From Porodaedalea pini (lineage: Eukaryota > Basidiomycota > Agaricomycetes > Hymenochaetales > Hymenochaetaceae): DNA of 64,000 nucleotides. Of the stretch, positions 33,303 through 45,000 are shown in pieces; the first letter of the stretch is position 1; the number at the start of each line of letters is the position of its first letter. The stretch spans positions 806,001 to 870,000 of the forward strand of contig NBAY01000008.1 of NCBI GenBank assembly GCA_002794775.1. The letters are read 5' to 3'. Both the position numbers and the translations under genes were made by a program. Under the pieces are notes generated by a model. The model was not told where the DNA came from and searched no databases. It worked only from the letters and a program-made list of their open reading frames with translations.

Positions 33303-34004
33303 TTACTTCTTTGTGATTTTCGATTTATCTAAGCGAAGGTAAACGATGCCTACGCCCCGCAGCAACGTCCGTTCCTGCCTTTCTAGAGCAATGTCTTGCA
33401 AGCCGTCTACGACCTTCTGCATCTTTTCTAGCATCACCTGCACAGAAGGCACTTCCTGCTTGGCTTTTGGTGCGAACGCAACGTCGACCAAGTTGCCACG
33501 CCCGATCTGCTCGCGCACTGCAAACCACCAACTTAGGATATTCACCTATGCGCTTCCAAAACAGCATGGCTCACCTTTCTTGAGTTTATGATTGAGGTCC
33601 ATCTCGCCAACGTTCCAGGTCATCTGTATTTCTTTCCGCTCCGTCCTTGATGCGCGCTGCTTTGCTTTGATAGCCTTGCGCGTCTCGTGTACCAGTCTAG
33701 AGTCCATTACCTTCACTATGGGAGGGTCGGCCTGAACGAGTTCGACATGGCATTTACTGCGGTCGATGCTTGCGAGGATATCAGAGAGTGGTTCTGGAGG
33801 GCAAAGCTTGTTTGCGTCGTCAACGCGTTGCACAACCGGGAAGTCGATCTCCTCGTTCCGCAGTTTGCGGTTACTTTTCGCGTATTTGAACAGGGCAGAA
33901 CCTGAGGAAAAGGCTCGAAAGGCAGGAGCGTATGCCGATGTGCTTGCACTCGCCTGTCCGCTCAGCGCCTCGCCAATTAGACGCGTAAATTGTCGAGCAA
34001 ACAT
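33303..34004 (-). CDS. Mitochondrial translation initiation factor IF-3
   Basis: Promotes ribosome subunit separation and start-codon selection in mitochondria. Two exons (33575-34004, 33303-33517) close to 214 residues. A presequence rich in Arg, Ser and Ala (MFARQFTRLIGEALSG..FRAFSSGSALF) precedes the IF3 N-domain with the linker-proximal signature LRNEEIDFPVVQRVDDANKL. The C-domain has VKVMDSRLVHETRKAIKAKQ, TERKEIQMTWNVGEMDLNHK, then VREQIGRGNLVDVAFAPK. The order and spacing are those of fungal mitochondrial IF3 proteins. An upstream in-frame stretch to 34052 has no better ATG. The start lies 246 nt from the divergent CBP80 start. Confidence 0.9.
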
Positions 34005-34250
34005 AATATTTTCTGTATAATAACTTGTCAGCAAACAGTTACAGTAATGCAATAGGAAACATGGCTTACTGTCGCCGCCTGCGACGTGGATATGAGAAAG
34101 TGGGTCCGAGTCGCCACAGTGACCGCGTCTGAGCCGAGGCTGTAGATCACTTTGTTCGTGACGCTGTGTTTGGTTTCGCGCGGTGAGCCTTTAGCATTGA
34201 CCACAACATAGTGGAAATTCATTCGTGCATTTCAGCATTGAACACGCCTC
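34005..34250. promoter_or_regulatory. Bidirectional promoter region between mitochondrial IF3 and CBP80
   Basis: The two divergent ATGs are 246 nt apart, so both promoters must lie here or overlap the leaders. A 64-codon minus-strand frame overlaps but has no recognisable content. Confidence 0.55.
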
Positions 34251-37200
34251 ATGAGCTGGAACAGACAAGGAGGTGGGCGCCGGAGGAACTACAGAGGTAG
34301 GGGCCTGAATGAGTTTGCATTCTGAAAAGACGTGAACATATTCTATGTGACTTCAGACGACTATGACGACCGTCTTGGGCGCGAGGTCTATGAGACACCT
34401 GAGCAGCAGCTGAGGACTTCAATCATTCGCTTTGGCGAGGTGGTGAGTTCTGAAACTCTGGAGGTGCTGAAAAATGCAAGGTATGCTCAATTTTGTGCTC
34501 GTCAGGACGCCGACCAGGAGGTACCGAAAGTTGCTCGGGAGATTCGCGAACAGAATGCGAGCTCCCCCAGCATTCCTGCTATCTCAGAAGGATTTCGAAT
34601 AGGGTGTGTTTATCTGCTATCTGTATTAACAGTCTTGCCGAGCCACATATCGCAGGGTAACGGAGGAACCGTACAAAATCCCTCATTATGCCGCTTTGTT
34701 GTGCGCTTTGGATGACGGAACTGAGGGCAGCAGCGATGCGATGTTAGGGAAGCAGGTTTTGGATGATTTCTGGAAAGGATTCCAGGGGTTTTTGGACAAG
34801 CTGGCGTGGAGGGAGGTTAGACTATGTGTGGGTGCAACTTGTTCTTTGTCGAAATATTTCCTTATAATTGTGTTCATATTCTTGCCAGGTACACTTTTTC
34901 GCACACCTGACCTCTGCGCAAGTGATTTCTGCATCCTCTTTACTTTCTCTCCTCCAGTCATTTACGGCAGTCTTGGAGGAATTTGGCGTTTCGCACAGCC
35001 GTGCTAAAAATGCTGCGCTCTGTGCGGCTGAGGGTCTCATGAGGGTGACTGCTTTATATATGCTGTGACGAGCGTTGTACTGATAAGTTATCATCTTCAT
35101 AGGCAGGGCCGGAGCTAAAGAGTCACTCACCATCGGAAGTGTCAACAATTATTTCTGCCATTCAGACGTACGCGGATATGTCCTCGGGAAGCAAGCTGTT
35201 GGCCTCCCCTTTGGTGAGGCTACATTCAGAATCCGATGTGTTTGAAGGGGCTTCAGAGGTAAGTGATTCTCCACTATGAAGAGTATAGATGTGTTCTCCA
35301 ACAAGGCTCCTGCAGCTTCTCGACAATTCCATCGTTGTTCTGAAAGCTCTTGATGAATCTGATTTCTCTGATTCTGCTTCGAGCTTTTTGAACTCGTACT
35401 CTGTCAAATCAGAAGACCCCGCTCCATACTTCGATCTTCCTTCCGTATTGGTTCCTCCTGAGGCTATCGAGTTAGAAAACCTTACTGGCGGTGCGGATGA
35501 AAGCGCTACGGTGCCTAAGAATGAGGAATGGCCCGAGTATCGCATTCGCTTGTTTGACAACGATGTTCGTTTTATCCAGTAATTGGTAGAAGGCATTTTC
35601 TAACTCCTTAAATGTAGATGACGGCAAATCCGATATCCACACTTGGTTACGCAGTCAGCGTCCTCCTCTCTGATGTTATCGACATTTTTGAGGTAAACAG
35701 GAAGGATTGTGCCAGACTTCTCCTTGAGCTGCCTAAATGGCTGCCACCAGGGACATTTAAGGCGAGGCCGGGAGTACCGAGCGAGGATAGCTCAGCTAGT
35801 GGCCCGGCCTGGCAGCTTGAAAGCTGTATCATGGAGGTACACATTTCAAAGCTCATCGGTATGATTCAAATCTATGTCTAACTTCGTCGCTAGAGCATTC
35901 TTGCGAAGCTTCTGGTTCTTCCGAGATCATCACATCAACCAGTATACTATATTGCGCTGATCACCGAGCTCTGCAAGCTGCAGCCATCGACAACTGGTCC
36001 GGCTGTGGGTAAGTCTATAAGGAAGCTTTATAGCTACCTCGGCAACGGTCTAGATGTGGAGGCGGTGCATAGGTTCACAGAATGGTTTGCGACGCATATG
36101 AGCAACTTCGGCTTCCAATGGGTATGGAAGGAGTGGTAAGTTTGGCAACGGAGCTGCTGTGCTTTCGGCATACTAACAGGGAACTACAGGGTTCCCGACC
36201 TTTCGCTGACTAGTCACCATCCGAAGCGCAACTTCATCCGCCGGGCGATCGAAATCGAGATACGATTAGCGTATTTCGATCGTATACAAAAGACGTTACC
36301 GGAGCCCTACCAGGCCGCAGGCGTTGACGCGTTGCCTGACGAAGCTCCAGGACCTGAATTCACCTATGATGAACCTTGTGAGTCGACCAGCTAGTCTCTT
36401 GATTGTTCATATTTCTCAGATGTTCTTAGTGAATCCATATCGCGAGTCTGCAGAGCAGTTATTAAATCTGCTTCGTGGACGTGCTAAGGCAGAGGACATC
36501 AATACCCACATTGAGACGCTCAAGAACAACATAGCAGACGTGTCCGAAGGTGACCTGCACGTTGACTCCGTTGTTCGCTCGATCACGGTCCAAGCGCTGC
36601 TGCATATTGGTGCGCGCTCATTTTCGCACTTCCTCAACGCCATCGAGCGGTATCTTCCCGTATTGCGCGCCCTCGCTGCGGGCTCGGATGCGAAAGCAGA
36701 TATCCTGCATGCTGCGGCGCAATTCTGGCGGCGCAACCCTCAGATGGTTCGCATCGTGTTTGATAAGCTCATGCAGTACCAGATCGTCGATCCATCAGAT
36801 ATCATTGCATGGGCGTTCTCACCACACCCGCAAGGAGAAGAGGCGGATGCCGTTCGGATTGATACGTTCCGCTGGGAAATTATTGAGGGTGCGCTGGATA
36901 AAGCTAATGGCCGCGTCATGGTCGCGAGGAAGAAGGTATCGGTACTGAGAAAGGAGGAGGATGATAGTCGGGCACGTGAGAAGGCAGGCGGGAACATGGA
37001 AGTCGATGCTGAAGGTAAGTTTCTCGTCTCAGATGTTGGAGGACTTTGTGCTAATGCTCACCGCAAATTCTAGCAGTGGAAGATAAACCTGCGGAGGACT
37101 CTCCGGCTCTCAGGACCGCGCTCAAGGCATACTCGACATTATCGAGCGAGCAGCGCGCGGTGCTGTCGAAGACGCTCAATGAGTTTATTAATGCTTTATC

Positions 37201-37502
37201 GGAGACAAGTGCTATCCTCACCGAGTCATCCTGGCACAATCGTGTGAATTGGACGAACGCGGACTGGAACGCATGGGAGACCTGGGGATGGTACCGCAAT
37301 TTCTGCCGACTGGTAGGTTCTTGCGATTTCCATTTGGTTGCCGCTGATAACTTTGCTCTCCTTATCACAGTATGCACCGTATCTGAGAGCTTACTCAACG
37401 GCGCTCGGGACCGTGGCGTTTGTCAAGATAGAAAGCTCAAAGGATGAGGCTTCCGAGCTCCTTAAGCGCATATGGAATGTTTCTACGGGCCAAGAGGCAT
37501 AG
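34251..37502 (+). CDS. cbc1: Nuclear cap-binding complex large subunit CBP80 (NCBP1/Cbc1)
   Basis: With CBP20 it binds the m7G cap of nascent RNA in the nucleus and supports splicing, export and decay. The start MSWNRQGGGRRRNYRD is joined through an intron to DYDDRLGREVYETPEQQLRT. Next comes the first MIF4G-like domain (YKIPHYAALLCALDD, HFFAHLTSAQVI). Middle blocks include EWPEYRIRLFDND and VWKEWVPDLSLTSHHPKRNF. The third domain has ADILHAAAQFWRRNPQMVRI, VFDKLMQYQIVDPSDIIAWA and WEIIEGALDKANGRV. The C-terminus has WNAWETWGWYRNFCRLYAPY. The basic N-terminus likely serves nuclear import. The roughly 850-residue product is split by about ten short introns. The order of blocks is full length for fungal CBP80. 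Confidence 0.95.
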
Positions 37503-38270
37503 TTCTGAGTGCTTCAGATGGTACAATTTCATTATATGCTTTCTCGGGTTTTTGCTGTGTTACTTTGATGCAACTTGCTTTCTATCCCACATGTAAGTAT
37601 GCATAGACATGACAACGAAAACGCTTCACACAACAATTGTGAACGGCTTGAGGGCCGGTCAATATGCGACCCGCTTATTTTAGGTCTGTTGCTTTAACCC
37701 TTGCCTCATGTCCTCTCTGATCGATGGATTGATCAAGTGACTACTAACAGACCCTCAGGCAGCCAGGAATTGAAAAATGAAGCTCGAGTCTCATCGCTCA
37801 GCTTCTAGTGGACCAGTCTGGCCTCTGTTTCTTTGCTGCACTGTGGACTGAGAATGATATGCTGAAGGCACAATCCGTTGCATTTAAACACCCTTTCAAA
37901 GCACAATAACCATGGAGCTTTATTTTCCGGTCGGGCCGCTTGTCTGACTCTCATCTCGGAGGCCTTTGTTGATGTGCCCGGATCCGATAACGAGGGCCTA
38001 AATTCTATTGTGCTTTTTGAGGCAGCATGCAAGCGGCCGTGGCCTGGTAGCCAACACCACTGTGTAACAATATAAAGGGGTTCTATCAAGCTCGCCTTCA
38101 CCTCCTGCCCTTTCCTCTCTTTCTTTGCCTTTTTCCTTTGACGCGGCTGCAAAGCTCTTGACGAGCGAGCCTTCCACTCTCATTGTCTTATTTGATTTAA
38201 GGCCCCTAGAACACCCTCGCTCTCTCAACATAGTTTCTCTAGTTCCCACCGCACATACACTTCCGCTGCA
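37503..38270. other. Intergenic region and promoter of the second AA9 gene
   Basis: About 770 nt. The right part holds a TATA-type box (38071-38077) and a long pyrimidine-rich leader before the AA9 start. The left part is the CBP80 3' region. No gene is supported. Confidence 0.45.
38071..38077 (+). promoter_or_regulatory. Probable TATA box of the AA9 gene at 38271-39578
   Basis: TATAAAG followed by a CT-rich leader of about 190 nt (CTCCTGCCCTTTCCTCTC). The distance to the ATG implies a long 5' leader. Confidence 0.5.
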
Positions 38271-39578
38271 ATGCGTTCGGCAATTCTTGGTCTCTCTCTA
38301 CTCTCTGCGCTCCCCTTCGCCGCCGCGCACGGTTTCCTCAAGTCGATCACTATTGACGGCACGGCGTACAAGGGCAACGTCCCAAACGGCGATGCGTCCG
38401 ACAGCGCCATTCGGCTTATCGACAAAGTTGAACCGGTGAAAGGCGCGATGAACAACGCGATGAACTGTGGCCAGGACGCAAAGAAGGCTACACTCGTCGC
38501 AGACGCCAACCCTGGGAGCAAGCTTGAATTCGCCTGGGCTGGCGGAGATGGCAGCAACGTATGCATTTGTATTCTAAGGCATTATTTCTGCTGTCGTTGC
38601 TAATAGATTTTTTTCGCAGTGGCCGCATAACACGGGTCCTATGATGACCTACCTTGCTTCATGCGGTAACACCACGTGTGATCAGTATAACTCGGCAGAC
38701 GCCCAGTGGTTCAAGATTGACGAAGCAGGGAAGAAAAGTGATGGAATCACATGGAACCAGCAGGACCTCAGTGAGAGTTCCTTCCTATGCATTGTGTGCT
38801 TAGTTGCTGACTTTACTTCCCAGTGAATGGCAAGACCTACTCGACAACGCTTCCAGACAACCTCGCCGGTGGCGAGTACCTCGTGCGGCACGAGATCATC
38901 GCGCTGCATCTTGCGACCGTGAAGGGCGGTGCCGAATTCTACCCTTCATGCTCGCAAATCAAAGTCGGCGGAAACGGGACGGGCACTCCGAGCTCCAGCG
39001 ATCTGGTCTCCTTCCCTGGCGCATATTCGGATACCGACGCCGGCATCCTCGTCAACGCATATGATGACACGCCTTATGACTTCCCCGGTCCTAAGATCGC
39101 AGATCTCTCTGGCGGTAGTAACAACAACTCATCCTCCTCTGGTTCTGCCTCTGGTTCTGGCGCTAGTTCGACTCAGGCTGCGTCTGAGCCCGACGCGTCG
39201 GCTGCGTCGGCTACTGCCACCAAATCCTTGTCGGATGCCGGTTCCAGCCGCACACGCGCCATTGTCGACGGGACGACGAGTGCTGCGGATGGATCTTCTA
39301 CTGCCTCTGCTGTGGAGAGTACGAGCACAAACACTCGCGCGCACAAGCACAAGCACTGCGGCGACAATTCCGCGACCGCGACCGTTTCCTCATCTCTGTC
39401 TGCAGTTTCTTCCAGTGCAGAGTCCGTAATCACGTCATTTGCTGTTACATCGACTATCACACTCGATGCGATCCCTACAGATGCAACCTCTTTCTCTTCC
39501 GTAGCCTCAAACAATGCGCTCGATGTCCGCCCGCGTCGCGTCAGCCGCGTCATGCGCATCCTCCTCGAGCATGTGTAA
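38271..39578 (+). CDS. Secreted AA9 lytic polysaccharide monooxygenase with long Ser/Thr-rich tail
   Basis: Three exons (38271-38558, 38620-38770, 38824-39578) close to 397 residues. The signal peptide MRSAILGLSLLSALPFAAA is followed by His20, the copper-brace histidine (HGFLKSITIDG). The second copper histidine is in WPHNTGPMMTYLASC. GGEYLVRHEIIALHLA and the axial tyrosine in GGAEFYPSCSQIKV complete the AA9 core, ending about residue 250 with FPGAYSDTDAGILVNAYDD. The remaining about 140 residues are Ser/Thr/Ala-rich and likely O-glycosylated, with a basic His-Lys cluster (AHKHKHCG) and a basic end. There is no CBM1. AA9 proteins with such tails are a known subgroup. It differs strongly from the AA9 at 4552-5510, so the two are not a recent duplication. 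Confidence 0.93.
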
Positions 39579-40086
39579 TCCGCGTACCCTCTCAGAGTCC
39601 AACTCAACATTTGCGTTTCTGTGCAAGCGATACTCACGACATCAACGACTGACATCCCGTCTGGACACGCTATACTTATCATAAATCTCGTGCCGCATTT
39701 CTCATACACGTACGTTTCGGTGGACCAAATCAGGGCTATTTGCACGCGTCGGGATCTGGCTATTCCGTCGATTTTCTTTCTCTGTTGGGTCAGGGCATAA
39801 GACACAATTTGTTGTACTAGTACTCGATCCGTCGTTATACCGCTGTATCATTAGCTATAAAATTGAATGCTTTATCTGCTATATGGCGAACTGCGAGAGA
39901 CATTCAACTACGAAAGCAGGTGCCTGATGAGCTGGTATGTGGAAGCTAGAAGATGGGTAATAGTATACGCTAGTCAGAAGGTTCATTCTAGTAAGCTATA
40001 AAGGATTATAGTCCAAATGCAAGACGACAAACTCATACGTGTATTCAGTTCTAATGAAATCTAGACTCTAGAACACGAAGCGCAAG
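39579..40086. other. Convergent 3' intergenic region
   Basis: About 510 nt between the AA9 and transporter stop codons, AT-rich towards the right. No further feature is supported. Confidence 0.45.
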
Positions 40087-41697
40087 CTAATCTTCCTTCC
40101 TCTTCGGCGCTGGCCGACTGCCCAATGTATACCCAATAGTTCCAACAAGAACAGCCGCGGCTCCAGCCCAGAGGTACACGTTCCCGCGAGAGTTACCGAA
40201 GAGCAGCACACTAGCCGCAAGAGAGGCAGCCTTTCGCACGACCAGCACGAGCGACACGGTCAAGCTGTTCACGCGTGCGGTGAGCCGGTTCACACCCGCG
40301 ACGCAGAAGAGCTGCGTGAGCACGTTCAAGAGGAGCGGCACGTAGAACGCGGGTATGCGCAGGGTCGGTGGGCGGATCGGGAGGTACGGGAGCGGGAAGG
40401 GCGTGTCTGCATCTGCGTCTGCCGAGAATGCAAGCTGCGGACCGGCGTTGGCCGCGCGAGCTTGCGCAGTGAGCTCAGGCCATGTGAAGCCGAAAAGCGG
40501 CAGCGCGAGCGCGTGAAGATAGAACATTGCTTCCTCCCAGTTCCCGCGCCCATAACGCTCGAACGAGCGATCCTGCGCTATGCCCAGCGCACCGGAGAGC
40601 AGGAGTGCGAGCGTGAGGATGATTATTCCGATAGCATACTTTCCGTACGAGTCTGATTCCGACTGTAGGTTGGCGTCAGCATTGATGGCGGTCCATGTCT
40701 TCGGCGGTGCACGAGGCTTGGACTGTGTTGAAGAGAGCGTCGTGAGGACCACGCCGAGAGTGACAAGACCGACTGAGCCGACCTGGACCCTTGAGTACCT
40801 AATCAAAGGATCAGCGGTAATTCTGAGAATGAGACAAGGACCTTACTGCCGTTTCTCGAACGTCCATCCCATGAACATGTTCACCACGAGGCCGCCACTT
40901 CTGAAGATGATGTGCACCGCCATGGGAACATGGTATGCAAAGGCGGCGTTGTTGAGGAGGCTGATCAGCAGAAAGAGCAGCACCTGGACGGCATACCGCG
41001 AAAGTGGTATGCGTCTACGTTTGAAGCGGTAGCGGAAAGGATTGAATGTGAATTTAGTTGCATGAGGATGCAGCAAGGCTGGACGCTCGGGAGCGAAGAT
41101 GTCTAAGACCGCGTCTAGTTTATGCGAGAGCACGGGATCTGTCTGCAGGAGGACCTCGAAAGCGTTAGGCGAATTTCCTTGTGTGGAAGAAGGTAGAATA
41201 ATATGGAGAGGTTCTTTAATTCTAACGACTGGATCTCCTTTGACATCGCTTGCCTGGACTTCATGTACGGAGTCGGAAAGTGTGCCATCCACTAGGGAGG
41301 CGAGATCTTGCGCAAATGCCCGTGAGGCGCATTCGTCCGAGCCATAAACAGAAATTATATCGGCTCTTGCATGACCAGAAAGTTCAGCGACACGTCGAAG
41401 AGCTTCCTTTCGCGAGATGCGCGTCGGAAGGACCAAGAGCTGCTTCCGCAGGCCAACAAGCGCCACGAGCAGAAATTGCGCGAACGTAATCAGCGTCCCA
41501 GCCGGTGGATACTGAGAGGTAATGAGCTCTAGAGTCAGAGCGTTACTATGGTAATTTTTCGGGTTAGGTGTCTTGTTCGTTCGAAACGAAGCAAAAGAGG
41601 CGCACCTGCAGCATCCCCCAAATATCAAGCTGAACGTGGTCAGCAGCTCCGCGACAGTCGCCCAAGAGAGGAGCTGAATGAGAGCAGCGATATCCAT
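40087..41697 (-). CDS. UAA-family nucleotide-sugar transporter (Yea4/SLC35B4-like) with a ~130-residue insert
   Basis: Imports UDP-GlcNAc or a related nucleotide sugar into ER/Golgi. Exon 1 ends within FGGCCSNALTLE, a UAA-family hallmark, after an intron near 41553-41605. Later hallmarks are LLNNAAFAYHVPMAVHIIFR and SGGLVVNM. A second intron precedes YSRVQVGSVGLVTLGVVLTT. Hydrophobic helices continue to a basic C-terminus (PAPKRKED) that could act as ER retrieval signal. Between the helix ITFAQFLLVALVGL and RFKRRRIPLSRYAVQVLLF lies an extra hydrophilic segment of about 130 residues (nt about 41020-41430), where relatives have a short loop. It is uninterrupted in frame and has no splice pair removing it. 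The start is the first ATG; the gene diverges from ssk1. Confidence 0.85.
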
Positions 41698-42074
41698 AGG
41701 TGTTCAGTAACGCTCATATCGAGAGGGGACTATAAGCATTAAATCGTGCTGTGAAGCGTGTGGTAGATGTGCACTGCGCGGTGCAAAGTAGCCTCGCGTC
41801 TGACTCTGAGAGCACGTGCAAGGCATCAGCACGTGCTGCGCAGCTAGCTCGGACTAACGGCTCGGCTACCTATGTACGTACAAAGATTGTAGAGACGCCT
41901 TTCTCTTCCCGTCGTCGTCGTCGTCGTCCACAGTGAGCACAGCTTCCGCCTACTCACTTGTGGTCCACGCGACGGTGTCGACAGATGCTCCTCCGCTTCC
42001 TCTGTACTCATCTCTTCTAAGTTGGTGTCTTATTCATCGTCCTCGGCTCACTTATCGGCACGCTGGCTCGCAAT
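41698..42074. promoter_or_regulatory. Divergent intergenic region between transporter and ssk1
   Basis: 377 nt between divergent starts. It contains a (GTC)n run near 41915-41930 and a CT-rich leader before ssk1. No clear TATA box. Confidence 0.4.
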
Positions 42075-45000
42075 ATGGAGAACAAACTTTTGCCCGCTGT
42101 TCGTGTCCCGACCGTGCCAGCTGGTGACGGCGGTGACGGAGGCGGCGTATCGGAGACACCTATAGTCGACCTCCCTCCTTCCGAAAAGTTTGGTTTTGCA
42201 TGGCCCGACAGACCCATGATCACGCCTGTCTTGCCCGCTAATGCTCAGATCCCGCCTCCTGACACAGAGTCTCCCGAGCCTGAGACCTCTGAGGCAGAGT
42301 CACAAGAGTCCGGCAATTCTCTCCCTGTCACTGGAGGAAAGGATTTCACAGACCATACGCCGACGAACGAGACGCCAAACTCAAATACGACGCCCGGAAC
42401 GTCTGCTTCCCCACCGCGGCTTTCGCGTGCATTCTCGATGCCTTTACCAGCGCAGCTCGGTCATCTCAAGAACCCCCATCGCACGCCTGCTCTCGTTGCT
42501 GCGCGAGATGCATATTTCGTGCCGCCTTCTCCCCTTGCTTTAACTCAGTCACCGAACTCCTCCCGCCTTCAGGAACTCTCCCTCGAGCTCGCTGATTCCG
42601 TACAAATGGTCATTCAGACCCTTTTACAGATATCACCCCCTCACCTCCTCGACCCTGCAAAAGAGCAATTCTCCGCTTGCTCGCTTTCAGTCCCGAGCCC
42701 GTCTATTTCTGCAATGCTCACGGCCATGAAAAATCTCAATTATATGTCTGCCAACATATCGACTTTTGCTGATGAGTCCAGAGCACTGCTTGAACTCCCT
42801 TCTTCAGGACACGATTTACCGCCTCTCAGTTCTCCTATACATGAGGATTTCGACATAGGCGAAATGTTGCAGAGCGTGGGTGATGCTTTAAGTGGTCTGG
42901 CGGCTCAGTCTGGCGTCGAGCTTGTTCTCTTCCATGCAGACGTAGGCATGAAGCACGTGAGCTTGAAGGGGGATGAATGTGGGATTTCTTACGCATTATC
43001 GCACGTACGTCGCGTATATTCCTCTGGAAAACTGTCCTCATATTGTTTTAGATTGTCCGCCAAATATTAGATACAGCCCAGTCCGGGGATACGCTTGAAA
43101 TTGGTTTGTCCATTACGCCGGAGACGAGTGATTCTAGAGAATCAGGTCAGGGCCCAGATGGTGAAAGTCGGTCTTCCTCACGAGCATCTTTTCTCCCTGA
43201 TTTCGATGGTCCTCTTCGCTGCACCTTCGAGGTGGGACACAAGTTCGGTTCACCGAATGCAATACACGCTATGGAGAATAACCCGCATATCACAGCAGGC
43301 ACCTCCCTGTTCCGGACCAAGCCTCGCCTTGATACGATTTTATTTCGCCGACTGCTCCAGCAAATAGGAGGTTCCATCAAAGAGGATTTGCAGCCGCGCA
43401 TGTTTTCTCCGGGACGCTCTTGCGAGTTTTCCGTCGTACTTGAACCAGGCTCAGCAGAGATACTGACCCATCCCCCCAAATTAACTGCCGAGGAGGAGGC
43501 CCTGCGACAGCCATATGCGAGCATGAATATCCAGCTTGCTTCCGAGCCGAGTCTAGAAGAACTTCTACAGTTTGTCGATTCGTTGAAGGGAAAGAAAGTT
43601 ATACTGCATGCCAGTGCAAGAGGCTCTTTCGCTCATCACTTAACGAGTTATCTGACGGCATGGGGCCTCGATGTGAGTCATATGACCATGGCTGCTTCAG
43701 AGGAGGACATGTCCGATGCCATTTCGGTGGGCACGGCGGGCAGCGTGGACGAAAGCCTGTGTCGGACTTCACCAACAGCCACGATGACTGATTCACCAGT
43801 TCCCGTCGAAGTCAATCCCATAGATGAACAACTGCGTGAGAAGTCGGCGAACAGCGACGCGGCCTTTGTTATCATTGATGACGACGTGGATGCTCTGCGC
43901 AATCGCCTCATGCAGTTACGCTCGGAAGCACCGTTCAATCTCAGTCTACGTCAACGTCCCAAACTTGCTGCTCATCACAGACCGAAGTCTTCACCACAGA
44001 TTTTTCGCGCTAAGGGCCTTAAACCGTCCTTCAACGCTCAGCAGTCGGCACCTCACCCTGTGATCATCCATTTTACGAGCCTGCAGAATTACAAGCTCGT
44101 GAAGGACGTGATACATACTATCCTCTCGACGCCGAACTCGTCTAACCTTATTCCAGAAATTATCGTACTTCCAAAACCCGCTGGCCCTCGCCGAGTCCTT
44201 ACTGCACTCCGCACGGCAGTTCTGAAACCAATAGTTGACCCCTTCTTTTCGCCTATAGCAACCTCACCTATGAGTCCCAATGGCCAAGGGGTCAATCCAT
44301 TTTCTCCGTTTGGAGCGACTACTAGCCCCTCGCAGAAAACTAGTCGGCCGCCCATTAGCCCAAGGACAGCATCCGACCGCTCGTCTCGCTCTTCAAAAGA
44401 TACTGCCGAACTTGTGCCGCGACTCCCTCCCTCTCCTCTTCGCGAATCCGATAGTTTAGAATACTTCTCCGAGGCAGCCGAGAAGCTCGGCACTTCTCCA
44501 AGCTCGGGTCTCGTGATTCAGAGCCCCGACGGTCAGCCTGCTGGCATCTTTTTCCACCCACGTGGTGCTGGATCTCGTCAACGGACGGATACTGGGACTG
44601 GTGGGTCAGTCGTCAGTCCGCCTAGCCTTGTGCGAGATACCGGAAATCTGAGGCCTCCTGGCGAACATCGACGATCGAGCCTGCCGCGACGCGTTACGAT
44701 GCAACCGCAAGAGGGTGATATGTCGCCAGGCGAACGTCCGAAGCCGTTCAGTCGGCCCAAGGGGCCCTACCATAATGCCAGCGGTCTAGCATACTTCAAC
44801 GGTCCGGCGAGTGCATTGCCTTCTGAGGCGGGCTCTCCAGCCCATTCACCCGGTCCACGTTGGGCTCGGAAGCCTGGTTCTCCACGTGAGGAGCTGCCTG
44901 CTCCGCCTCATATTACGAACACTGCGCCGACTCCCCCTGTGACTGTTGCTCCTGATGATGGTGCACGCCCGCCGCGGGCAAGTCCGGGCGTTGATGCTGA

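Noticed and set aside
4552..39578. The two AA9 genes as a biomass-degradation cluster
   Set aside because: They are 33 kb apart, strongly diverged and separated by unrelated housekeeping genes.
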